From assembly GCA_000320545.1 (NCBI GenBank), contig ADNK01001820.1, positions 86,001 through 150,000 on the forward strand: DNA of 64,000 bases, in the 5' to 3' direction. How positions within the stretch are numbered: position 1 is the first letter of the stretch; each line of letters begins with the position of its first letter. The notes under the pieces are model-generated. The model was not told the DNA's origin. It saw only the letters and a program-made list of their open reading frames with translations, and searched no databases. Of the stretch, positions 39,319 to 51,178 are shown one piece after another. The position numbers and the translations under genes were made by a program. The stretch is from Bigelowiella natans CCMP2755 (lineage: Eukaryota; Cercozoa; Chlorarachniophyceae).

Positions 39319-40267
39319 GGAAGAGGACAAAGTTAGCGAAGATGAAAACAAAGGGGAGATTGAGGGGGATGAGCTGAAAGAACCAAATGGTGGTGATGAT
39401 GAAGACGTCAACGCTACGACATTATCATCATCATCAATAATGGCAAAGGGGGAAAGGGAAAACATGGTGGTTGAGCATACGAAAAAAGCTCCGGGACAGC
39501 AAAGTGGCAGACCCAGCACTGCTTCGGATCAGGGAAAAGTCGAGGAAGGATGTGGTGAAAAATCAGCTGCCAAGAACCTAGAATTTGTGTCAGGAATAGC
39601 CTCCAATGCTAAGACAGAGTTTCAGATTCTAATAAAGGGTGGTGATGGGAAGATTCTTGGTTGGTGTGACCTCGATGAATGCGATGAAGAGGAGGAGGAG
39701 GAGGAGGATCAAGAGGAACAACTACAACAGAAGAACAACAAGAACCACAAGAATAAGAACGGAGAAGATGAAGAGGATGAGAACAACGAAAACAACCATG
39801 CCTCCCGTCTCTACACTGTTACCGTCGCAAGATCACCGCTTGCCATTAGAGTAATGATGTATGTATGTATGTATGTATGTATGCATGTATGTGAGTGCGT
39901 ATCACTCGTTGGTCTGCATTAAGATTTCGTTTGTAGATTAAAATTGTTGTAATTATGTGGTTCATGTCCTCCCCCCCCCCTTTGTATGACGCACCCAGCA
40001 TGGAATAGCCGGAAAGATCGCGTCGGGAATTCCGCCAGAATTTATTCGCAGATTACCCTCGAAAAAGCGAAAATCCTCACAAATGACAGCCTCCAAGGAC
40101 GACACTCTTTACAAACCTCATAGGGGAAAGAGTACTGTCAACGTCAAGCAGCAGCAGCAACAACAACAACAAAAGCAGCCGCAGCAGCAGGGAGAGCGCT
40201 TTCATCTCGCTGATGATGAGATCGATATCGTGGATCTACTGCAAGGTCTTACGCAAAACTTTTGACA

Positions 40268-40299
<32 letters not shown>

Positions 40300-40561
40300 T
40301 TATCACTATCATCGTCATCGTAGCCAACCTTATCACTGCCTCTATCACCGTTAAACTGTTTCTTTTAGATGAGGAAGAGATGATCGACAGCAGCAATGCA
40401 TATGAGCAAGAACTTCTGGAGCAGGTAGAAGAAAGCAGCTAATCGCAACAACATTGACTTCTGTCAGTCTATTCTTCCATTCTGAAAGGGGTTATTCAGT
40501 AGTAAAATAAAAGGAGGAAGTAGTCGGCTGCGAAGGAGTATTTTTGTTAACCGAACATACG

Positions 40562-40602
<41 letters not shown>

Positions 40603-40802
40603 CCAACCCCACTCTCATTACAGCTCATGAATTATCATTCAGGCAGAGTTAGAAGAGCAACGACGATTACAGAATGAGCAGGACAAACTTCACGAGGAAG
40701 TTTACGAGTAATAACAACACCGGCGATGAAATTAATAAGAGTAAGAGAGGGGATGCGAAATCAATATATATACAATGAACTCAAACGTTTATGTGAATAT
40801 AA

Positions 40803-40838
<36 letters not shown>

Positions 40839-42047
40839 CCCATATGAAGGCGTTGGGTGGTATTATGAATTGCTGATGATGTAGTTACTACTTTTAATAT
40901 ACACAGACTAAATAAAGAGCGTAGAGCGCAGGAGGGAGTCGCAGCAAAAGTATGTCAAATTGTATCATGATTGTCCTCTCCATATCATGATCATGATCAT
41001 CCAATTTTTCTCTCGTCTATTAGTGTCTACATCTCCTCTCCCCCCCCCCCTCCTCCTCCCCTCCTCCATCTCATCATTCTCTTTATTTCTACCATCATCC
41101 CTTTGAAGGTGACGCCCCAGATGATAGAGGATGCTAAGCAGCTACTCACACTCTTCGGAATCCCGTAGACAAGCTTTGAGGAGGAAGGGGGGGGGGGGGG
41201 GGGGGGGAAGAAGGATTACAATGAACAAAACTATTTTAGTCTGCTACATAGGGTGTAATCAATCAATCATAAATCAATTTATCCGAATCATCCAAGCATT
41301 CCATACGTTACTACTTCCTCCTTTTCTTCTTGACCTCACTGTTGAGGCATAGCATGGGTGAATGCTTAGATTTATCGTAATAGTCGCATGAAAATGATGA
41401 TATTGAAGGTACATCGTTAGTCCCTCAGAGGCGGAGGCCCAGTGCGCGAAACTTGTAGAGTGCGGACTGGTAAGCTCGAAGTGTGGGGAGAGATCGTCGA
41501 TGATACCACTCTATCACACACGCATGCTCATATAGATGGCAATGTCAATGATTCTAAAGATCACAATGATGACAATGATGATGATGATGATGATGGTAAA
41601 ACTTTAGATTATCTGTAGATCATACTACAGTCTTAAAACCGAAAGCGCACATGCACAGGTATGTCACTGACCTCTTCTTCTTCTTCTTCTTCTTCTTCTT
41701 CTTCTTCTTCGCAGGTGGATGGCATCTTAACTGAAGACTCCGATACGTTTTTGTTCGGCGGAGATACTTTATACAAGAATGTCTTTGATTCCAAGCAATA
41801 CGTCGAGAAGTAGTTGTAGTAGAAGCAAATTTTTTTTCGTCGTTTATGTGTTGAAAAGGCACAAAAGAAGTATTCCACAATAAAGACAAATTACTGCAGC
41901 TCTTTCCACGTAGTTACTACTACAATTACTACTACTACATGATGCTACTATATGTCTATCTATCTTCTTCTCTTAGGTACACTCTTATCGATATAAAGCA
42001 AGAGCTTGGATTGTCTCGAGAACAACTCATCCATATTGCTCTAATGG

Positions 42048-42088
<41 letters not shown>

Positions 42089-42640
42089 GCAGTAAGCACG
42101 CACATATGATGCACACTACTACTGCTACTACTACAACTACTACTACTATTACTATTACTACAACTAACACTTGTACAAACACCGAGTGGTCTGATTTTCA
42201 GGTTGGTTCAGATTACACAACAGGGGTGCATGGCATAGGTTATATCATTAAGGACATTTACTCTAACGACAGTTACCACTACTACTACTACTACTACTAC
42301 CACCCATGCAGTGGCCCGACACACAAATGCTGCTATCAAACACGAGGCTTTATGCTAGGAAGAAGAAGAGAATTGCTGACAACGACAATGAAGACGAAGA
42401 CACATAAACACCAAAGAATAATTATAGTAAATTCGAACGTATCAGCACGACGATGCGCTGAAATTCATGATATAGTGATTTTGTGCTGGCTTGCATGGAA
42501 CAACAGCGTGAATCCTAATGATATATATTTACATATATATATATATTTATTTATTTATTTATTTATGTGTCTGTGTGTGTGTGTAAGTGTATTTGTTTCT
42601 CTTCTTAATTTTGCTGGGCATATGTTGTTCTATCGTAACG

Positions 42641-42676
<36 letters not shown>

Positions 42677-42913
42677 TAGGAATAGTCAACGCTTTGGAGA
42701 TCCTTGCAGCGTTTCCAGGACGAGGGGGACTACAGGTGAGATGATCAGGGCAGTATATTTTTGGCTTGGAATTGACAGCACTGCTTTGGGAATCGTCCAA
42801 TAAGCACATGTACACGTGAAGTGTTTGCGTTCTCTTTCGTGTTCAACAAATGGAGTGTATTTGGCGAAAACCTGCCGCTTCCGAAACCCTCTACTATACT
42901 CTTGTTTTAGCAT

Positions 42914-42976
<63 letters not shown>

Positions 42977-43602
42977 TGATTCAATAACACACACACATAC
43001 ACACACACGCACACACGCTGTCTCAGGAGTTTCGCAAGTGGGTGTACTCAAGAGAGGCAACACCTAAGCCAAGGAAATTGCAGGTTCTTGTTATAGCCTT
43101 TCCTGCTCGTCGTCAAACTGTGTGGGAAAAAAAATTAACAATAATAATAATGATAACATGTTATGAGTCATCCCTCATCCCTCCTGCCAGCGGGCTTTAT
43201 CTTGTACTATACACACTTGTACTAACATGAGTCCATTGCCATGGATCTCTTACTTTAGGAACATGAAATTGATGACGTGAACAAGGTAATGATAATAATT
43301 AATATAAAGCATCCAGAATATTCCATTATTCATGGTTGACATAGAATAATGTCGAAATAAGGGGCGGGGGGAGGGCGTTTGCATTAGAATCTGCATTTGT
43401 GAGTGCCTAGTGAAGGAGATGACGATGATGGTGATGGGTGGCTATACTCATCATGCAGGTGCGAGAATATCGAAAGCGTTTGTTTAAGTACAAGCATCGG
43501 AAAATCAAAGGCTCCTGGGAGGTCGCCTATATATTTTGTTTCTGCTGTCTCATCCCCTTCTATGATATCAATTTTGCCAACAACGAGTCAAAACGGTTTT
43601 CC

Positions 43603-43645
<43 letters not shown>

Positions 43646-46600
43646 GCTATTACTCCTAATACAGGCGATAATACGATTTTAGTAGAATTTTTGGTCGTGA
43701 CAGAAACGAATTTAAATAATTCCATATATTCTGCTGATTCTACCTTCTCTAACCCGCATTCATGGTCCAAAACTTCGCCACTGAGCCATTCTCTTCCTTC
43801 ATCGACGTGCCAGCTGTCATCATTTCCTTGCTTGTAGGTTTCGCACAAGTTTCCGGACGAGACTATAATCAGAGCCTACACCCGCCCAAACGTTGATGAC
43901 AACAGAGACCCGTTCAAGTGGACGACACCACAGTTTGATCGGTACTCGCTCGTAGAATATCATCAATAATCGCACTGTTTCTGGTTGAGACAGACCAGCA
44001 GCAAAATACCATCTACAAAAAAATAAGAGTGCTTCCGAGCCGTAGAAAGTGTTTGCAGGACGGTAATCATGTGGTTTTTAGTATGAATAATTGTCTCCTC
44101 CATTGACAGGCTGGAGGAGTTATGCCAGAGGATCTTTGCTTGGGACGAAATCCGGGCCAAGCAGGAAATTGATCCGATAAAAAAGGTACGGTTGTCGTTC
44201 TCGTCTAGTGTGCTATAAGCCTAGCTTCAAAATTAATTCTCCAACATCTTCTCACTGCTGTTCTTTGCTTTACTCATCGAGCGTCTGCTGCTGCGACTCA
44301 CATCTAGTCTCTGCACTACAGTTATTTCAAATCCCGTTCGCCGTCATTTGTTTGTTTAAAATTTGCTCATCCTTTCGATAATACCCAAAGGCACTGGGGC
44401 AAGGTGGAATGGTTCAGTCACGATTAGATGCATTTTACACACCGGAAGGTAGGGAGGGAGGGAGGGAGGGAAGTAGAAGAACCGACTTCAATTCGTTCCT
44501 TAGGCTGCTCTTTGCCTTGTGGCCATCCTCCTCTAATTTCTATCCTGTTGCTGTATGTACCACCGTCGTCGTCGTCGTCTCAATGTGCAGGCCGTTTCGC
44601 CAAGCTGAAAAGCAAGCGGTAGTTGTTATTGCATCATTGTGATTATTGCTGCATAGAGGGGATAGATCTTTCGATCTACCACTCTACCTCCACTTCCTAT
44701 TCTTCTTGTCCCTCTGCTTAAAAAAAAGCCTAGTATCCATCTGCCATGCAGTTATAGCTGTTCGTTGTCTTCGTCGTCTTCGCCATAATGCTTCTTATGC
44801 TCCTCTTCTCCACCACATCTTCCTCTCTTCCTCCGGTTCTAACTTCAGTTTGGCTGACTCGGTGCAAAATCTTCTGGATCCAACTGCTACCTTGATGAGG
44901 CAGAAGCTTCAGAAACAGCGACGAAAGCGTTACAACAGGATTAGCACCAACGATGCTACCAGCAGTGCAGGCGATGCCATTCGCACAACAATCAGGACAA
45001 CAATAGCTAGCGAGCATGACAGAGAAGAAGAAGAAGGAAAAAAGAAAAGTAAAGATAATGTGCAGTTGAATAAAAGAATGGGCGTCTCTGCGAGCGAGGA
45101 GGAGAAAACAGGGCGTCGTCAAGCTGCGAAGAAGAGAAAGAGGAGGCACAGTAGTAGCACAGAAACGGTGGATGATGATGACAAGGGGGAGGGCGATCAA
45201 TATGAGGAAGAAGAAGTCAGTTTGCTAAGAATAGCTTCGTGGATTTATTTACTACTTTTTGTATTTTCCTCTCACAAATCTCAACGTTGGTTATCTTTTC
45301 TCACCTAACCTATCTCCCCTCCCCCCCCCCCCCCCCTCTTTCCACTTTCGCAGCATGCTTCCCTCTCCCTCCTCTATCATTCCACAAAGAAATAGGAATA
45401 ATTAAATACTCTTAAAGGTGATGATCCTTGGAACTCTGGTCGAGGTTGATGGAGTCAGAGGTCGTAGTAGTAGTAGTAGTAGCGTAGCTAATATTAGTAG
45501 TAGTAGTATCTCTATTTTCTTATTCGTTCGATCCTCGATAGCCAGTGGAGCAATGGGATCCAGCTCACTTCATTTTATCGTTTCTCTCCTATTTCCTCTA
45601 TGGTGTGTTTTCTCCCCCCTTTTCCAGGGCATGTGTTGTCTTCGTCGTCGTCATCGATATCATCCAAACAAGTTCAAGTGATGTTAGACACAGGAGGAAT
45701 TGTCACGGCTCCGGTGGTAGGTCTCTCTCGCTGTCCTCTTTCGCTCTTGAGGCATATCTGATGCTTTTCTTCTTCATCATCATCTTATTCTTATTCTTCT
45801 TCTTCTTCTTCTTCTTCTTCTTCTCACATCCATTCCTTTTTATCTTACCATGGCGTACGGACAAAGAATTTCGCGAAAAGGGAAATTTGCTTCATGATTC
45901 ATTGATGCAGTCAAACACATACGAGCATGCTGAGAGATGGTTGGATGGATTGATGGATGATGGTGATGATCTTGCAAAATAGGCGGCGGTTCACTTGCTG
46001 GCTGTTCCAAGCTTCGATGCCCGCTCCCTTACTATAAAAGCGATCAAGCAGCATCTAAGGTCACATTCCTAACACTATTGTCGCCTCAAACCGATGTCTT
46101 AGCATGCATCTCATCCTTCTTTTGCTTGTTTTCTCCTTGTCGTATGGCCCTTTTCTTTCCTTCTTAATCCATCATCTTTCAGACTCCGTGGCCTTCCGCT
46201 TAGTGGGGTCCTTCTCCTCCACCCCTTACTCCTTTTCAATCTCAATCTTCATGCTGTATTTCGTTTGGTTCTTTCTTTTCGTCGAGGGGAGGAGAAGGGG
46301 AAAGTCGATATTAATGCCATCCTAACTATTCATCTTATATCAGCTAAAATCGGAGCTGGTGGAGCGGCTAAATTGCGCACTTGCACGTAAGCTAAAATGA
46401 TGACAAAAATGATGATAAGGAAGATGGTTCTGACGAGCCGCTGCAAGTGCTACTGTTTTACTTCTGAATATTTCACCGGTGTATAGGCAGCAGGAAGTTG
46501 AACAGCCTAGTTTTCTTTTCATCACGATACTGCAATGTGGCGACGACGACACTGATGATGATGATGATGATGATGATGATTAGTTCATTAGTAAAATATA

Positions 46601-46749
46601 ATATTTGATTGGTGTTGATGCGTATTGATACGTGTGTGTATCATCATTTTAGGTGAGTCTATTGATTCGTCTTCCACTGCAAGGCTATTAGAGATGCAGC
46701 AAACGATCCTCAACGAGAAAGTACATTCTTTGTCTCTCCCTCCTCACCA

Positions 46750-46797
<48 letters not shown>

Positions 46798-46860
46798 ACA
46801 CACACACACACACACACTCACATACACAAACTGTATGTCGAGTGTGTAAGGTGTTAAATG

Positions 46861-46903
<43 letters not shown>

Positions 46904-47087
46904 CATTATAATAACTTCGACCAGGCCACGAGAAAGAAAAACCTTGACGATGCCATGAAACAGCTTGATGCAATACCCAACCCGGTAGTGATTCGGTGGT
47001 ACGATGTATACGTACGTGTGTAGAGGAAGCCACAAGTGTGACCCCACAAGACGACCGCATCATAAATTGAGGCAGAGTAGCACGCGC

Positions 47088-47125
<38 letters not shown>

Positions 47126-49804
47126 AACCCCTGCTCGTTTCCCATCCCCCCTGCACTTTTAATCACACAGGAGATGCGTGAACGACTGAAGAAAGCATTT
47201 AAATCAAGTTTGCGCAATGAACTTAAGAAGATGAGGAACAAAAGACTCGCTAGCGATAAAGGCGTTGAAAACAACTTGAGGGGAGAAAAGATGAGAATAA
47301 AGAAATCTGCAAACCGGATTGAGGTACAGCAAAACAGTACTTAATAAGTACATATTTAGATGAGTAGACCTCCTCCTTCTAAGTCTGCACGTTTCCTCAT
47401 CCCACCACTGCCTCACTACTCATCTTAGGAACCGTTTGAGCCTCCAGAAAATTCAGGTTATAGAGAAGTTGAATTTGGGGTTGTTTCTGTGGCAGTTTCC
47501 CAGAAGAATCTGGATAATCAATGATGATGATGATGATGATGATGATGTCTCTTGTCTACCGCTCCTCCCTTTAATCAGTCATGTTTTCCTTCTCGTTTGT
47601 TCCATCCATCTATATTCGTGTATTGTTATTGTACCAGAGCACTTCGTAGCCCCGAATGTCTCCATACTTCGTCGCATTAAGTTCCAGATCAATAGGGCGC
47701 CTGGTAGGAGCGATTTTGTCTCCTCCCGTTCTCCTGCTACTACTTCTTCTTCTTCTTTTTTCCCTCTTTAATCACCATCTTGTCCATCTTTTTCTTCTTC
47801 TACTAGTAGTAATAGCTGTGCTAGTAGTAATAGTAGTGGTAGTAGTAGATGGTGGTGGTGGTGGTGATGGTAGCTGGTTTGTAGCTTACTGTGTTTGGCT
47901 GGAGATTTGTATCGATATGAATTTGCACAGAGGGTGATAGTAGTACTACATATTTGTTAATTAATGAGAATGATCTTAATAGAGAAGCAAACATCGATTG
48001 ATGTCACACCGTGTGCATGAGTCTCTATTTCCTTGTTAAATACTACTACAAGCTCCAATTTTTACTACCCTTCTTCTTCTTCTTCTGTTGTTGTTGTTGT
48101 TGTTAGTGATGGCTCTGTGGGCCGTCGTTGTCGCAGAGAGGATAGGTGTGCGCGAGAGGAACAACCAATATGACAATAAATTAACCACAAATATACTTTT
48201 TTTTAGTTGAGATCAGCGATATAGACATGCAAGTATTTCTATGCGCCTTTGCAAATTTTAGGATGTTGTGTACCATATTTAATGTGCTACTTCATAATTT
48301 GTGTGTGTTGTGTATGACTATCTGTTGTGCACGTATTCGTGTATTTTACTTGGTGGAATTTGACATTTCCGCACAACTTACTACGCTTATCGGACTACTA
48401 TTCTCAAGGCCACTGCCATCTCGACGCACTTTCTTTAGGAAGAGCTGTCTCATATATGAGCATTCAGTCCAAAGTACATAAATTTTAGCAGTAGCAAATT
48501 AGCTAAGAAGTTGAACTACACACAAACATTGCGTGACAGAGTCGCCTTCGCAATAGTTTCCGAAGCCGGAACATCCTTAGTGAAGATTGTGGTTGTTCTT
48601 ATCCTGCTGTGCTGTTGCTCTTTCTGCTTTTCTTGTCCATCCAAGGGTGAGCGTCTTGGACTCCTGGAGAAGAAAGAGGTACCACTAAAAACCTCCTTTA
48701 CTTGCATGCGGCATGAGAGAAAGTGAGGAAGTAATATTAAATATGATCTGTGTTGCAGACGAATATTCCCTCGAGCGCTCCGAACTTCAGCATCGTAGGT
48801 TTACTCGGTAGTAAAATAAAACATCACAGTTCAACTCTATCATCCTTGAACGTTGAAGTATGTAGAACCACCACCGCCATCACAATCACTACTACTGGTA
48901 CTACTGCTACAACTAACTACTATTATGGTCACAGGACGACCGGTACCTGCGCTAAAAACTGAGCATGGACTGCGTGGCCTTCGATCTGATGGTAAGCAAA
49001 CACACATCTTGCTATGACATAATTAACGACGCTGCAGAAGAGAGAAGTGTATGAAAAATTCAATAGTGATGATGATGATTATGATGATGATAATGATGAT
49101 GCAGATTGCAACAGCAAGATCTAATATGCCACACAGCAACTAAAATGTATGTATGTATGCATGTATGTACGCATGTATATATGTATCAATTAGGGTCTAC
49201 AGTTTTCCCAAAGGCAGTGAAGAAATACTTCGAGGCGGCCTTCTCGGACAACTATGGGGCTGTGCGACATTGTAAGTTGTGAGTGGGTGGAACTGTCAGT
49301 ACTGGGTGGGGAAATAGTGCAAATCGTAAAGGAGGCAAAAGCATCGATGGCGATGATAATGATGAGTAATTAGCTGCAAGCTCCCATATCATCGTCTCCC
49401 GCAGCCTCGTGCTTCTAATTTTTGCTTATCTCTTACACTTTAACTGGATATATTGCATGTTTAGGCATGAAAGTTGTCGCCCAGCGATTCTCTGAGGAGA
49501 GCTTGTCCCAGAATCTTGGGCGTCTAGGATACGATCTGTATACATCCTTCAGACCACAAGTGATTATTATTACAACAGCAGACCGACTTTGAATATATTG
49601 CCTACTACATTTATCCTCGTGCCTTTACGTGATTGTCGTCGATCCTTATGGCAGCCTAACAACACTGGTATTTATTAGGTTCCGGATGGGGAGGCTGGAT
49701 GGGGAGCAAAAGCTACTTTTGATTGCAAGATGCTACTGAATTGTGAGCCGGCCTCCTCATCTTCCAACGGGAAGAAGGTCCGCTCGCAACCGTTTCTAAG
49801 ATAG
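32666..49804 (+). CDS. ERCC5: XPG/ERCC5-like structure-specific nuclease with zinc fingers, PIP box and SAP domain
   Basis: This is a FEN1-superfamily endonuclease of nucleotide-excision repair. Exon 1 (32666-32803) starts [16 protein letters not shown]. Acidic residues are Asp30 (LAVDVSIW), Asp77 (VFVFDG), SEAEAQC (41409), TEDSD (41720) and [12 protein letters not shown] (42202), so the active site looks complete. Between the N and I domains is a long acidic spacer with RanBP2-type fingers at 33470, 37220 and 37765, a duplicated module and a Glu run near 39250-39330. After the helix-hairpin region (exons 42680-42735, 43027-43083, 43259-43285, 43459-43521, 43838-43941, 44110-44185) comes a PIP box, QSRLDAFY (44391-44448). 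Phase then continues through 44591-44618, 44849-45215, 45418-45460, 45628-45716, 45983-46059, 46183-46207 and 46344-46386 (SAP) to a stop at 49804. The part after about 45216 could be a separate gene. Human XPG is 1,186 residues; this would be much longer. Confidence 0.9.
38567..38635. repeat. (CA)n-(GA)n compound microsatellite in XPG intron
   Basis: CA (38567-38599) passes directly into GA (38600-38635). The tract lies in the intron before the first copy of the duplicated module. Confidence 0.9.
38719..40075 (+). repeat. Duplicated coding module inside the XPG spacer
   Basis: Two copies of a module are encoded. Copy 1 reads [17 protein letters not shown] (38719-) with [12 protein letters not shown], then after an intron [19 protein letters not shown] (39066-). 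Copy 2 reads [18 protein letters not shown] (39627-) with [13 protein letters not shown], then after an intron [19 protein letters not shown] (39998-). Each copy is split by an intron just before GIAGK, so a two-exon block was duplicated. I cannot assign it to a known domain. Confidence 0.8.
40563..40601. repeat. (CTG)n trinucleotide run, intronic
   Basis: About 13 CTG units lie between XPG exons. They would encode Leu or Ala runs only in rejected ORFs. Confidence 0.9.
41187..41207. repeat. Poly-G tract of about 20 bases in XPG intron
   Basis: A G homopolymer lies between the two XPG-I exons (41109-41167 and 41409-41469). Confidence 0.9.
42913..42969. repeat. (CT)n-(AT)n compound microsatellite in XPG intron
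   Basis: A CT run joins an AT run upstream of the exon at 43027, followed by a CA run. Confidence 0.9.
46756..46900. repeat. Cluster of (CT)n, (CA)n and (AT)n runs
   Basis: Three dinucleotide runs lie in the single intron between exons 46653-46721 and 46925-46984. Confidence 0.9.
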
Positions 49805-51178
49805 AATGGTTAAAGCCAAAAGTATTGAACTCGCAGCGCTGATATGTGAATACTGCGTGCAATTTATTTAGGGCGTACAGTAAGGAAGGCAAGGAATAGC
49901 TTGACTATCACAGGCAAACATGTGCACACTCAAAGAGCGGACTTGTTAAGAAAATATTAAGGCGTGCAACATATTATCTGTACAATATAAATAGTAGGAA
50001 CCTTATATTATGTTCTAATAGTTTAGTGGTAAGTGTATAGAACTGCCATGTCTAGATGCGCACACTTGTGCACGTGAGGTAATGTATGTGCGATAAATCT
50101 ACTACGTGCAGATACCAACAAGACTTCAGCCTACCCAGATACAGCATAATCACTTATGTATGTATGTAATATGCATGATAGAACCAACGTTTAAGCATCG
50201 ATATCAATGCATAATTCAAATTGGAGCAAAGCTAGCTGAATAGATTGAGCCTGGTGAAGAATATGCGGCCTATGTATTAGTAACTAAACGATCCTACAAG
50301 TACGCATCGGTAATCACGCGAGTATGCAGACGGGACCATCGAACACAAATCTGGACATGGACATACGCCTAAATGTAACGCTACGCAGTTGGCTAAGTGC
50401 ACACCTGCATCATCGACTGTAGCAATGCTAGTTATATGCGTCGAGCAGATTCATCACGCGCACACACCAAACGGTGCGCTATGGCCACTATTGCGTTGTG
50501 TGCGCAGATGCTCCTCTTCACAGTCAGCTAGTCAAGCGTTCTAAATAAGCAGACACAGAAGCAGAAACACACGCATGAGCGCATGCACCCATCTCTAGAT
50601 CTAGCCATTACTGCATGGCTAAGCAGGCCGCGTAAGAAATTGGCACTGATGAGCATGTCAGTGTGCAAATAATAAGCACGATGACAAAACAATTCAAACA
50701 CGCACGGTCATGCTGGCATGTTGATTGACTGTTTGTTTGCGTGCAACACTGCGCCAGCCAGCGCTCACCGACACCTGTCAGTGTGCAGGTGATCGCAATG
50801 TTCCAGCCATATACGTGGATGCGCAACAAGAGATGTGCATCGCATGTGTGGCGTGTGTGTGTGTTTGCACGCGCGCGCGCGCACATCGACTCTGCATGAC
50901 ACAAAAAGACTAGAAGACAACAGTGCGACGCAATACACACTAATGGATGAAATCACTGAGAGACTGTGGTGAATCAATGAAATAGATTTGTACTCTTGCA
51001 TGCGACGCGGCGATGCAATTCTTCTACATTTGGCATACCAGCCCACAAAGTGAAGACGGCATAGAATTCTGAGAGAGATGCCAACGACGTACGGGATTAT
51101 TGTCTATATGAGGGTCATGTGGATAGGAAAAAGATGCAAGTTAAGCTTCCCTTTACCAGAATGTCACTAAAGAGAAAT
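49805..51178. other. Spacer, palindrome-rich, without a supported gene
   Basis: The segment has no credible exon. From about 50040 to 51060 it is rich in words such as GCGCGCGCGC, TGCATGCGAC, CATGCATG and TAGATCTAG. ORFs seen in 50608-51046 are low in support and read through these words. Confidence 0.45.
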
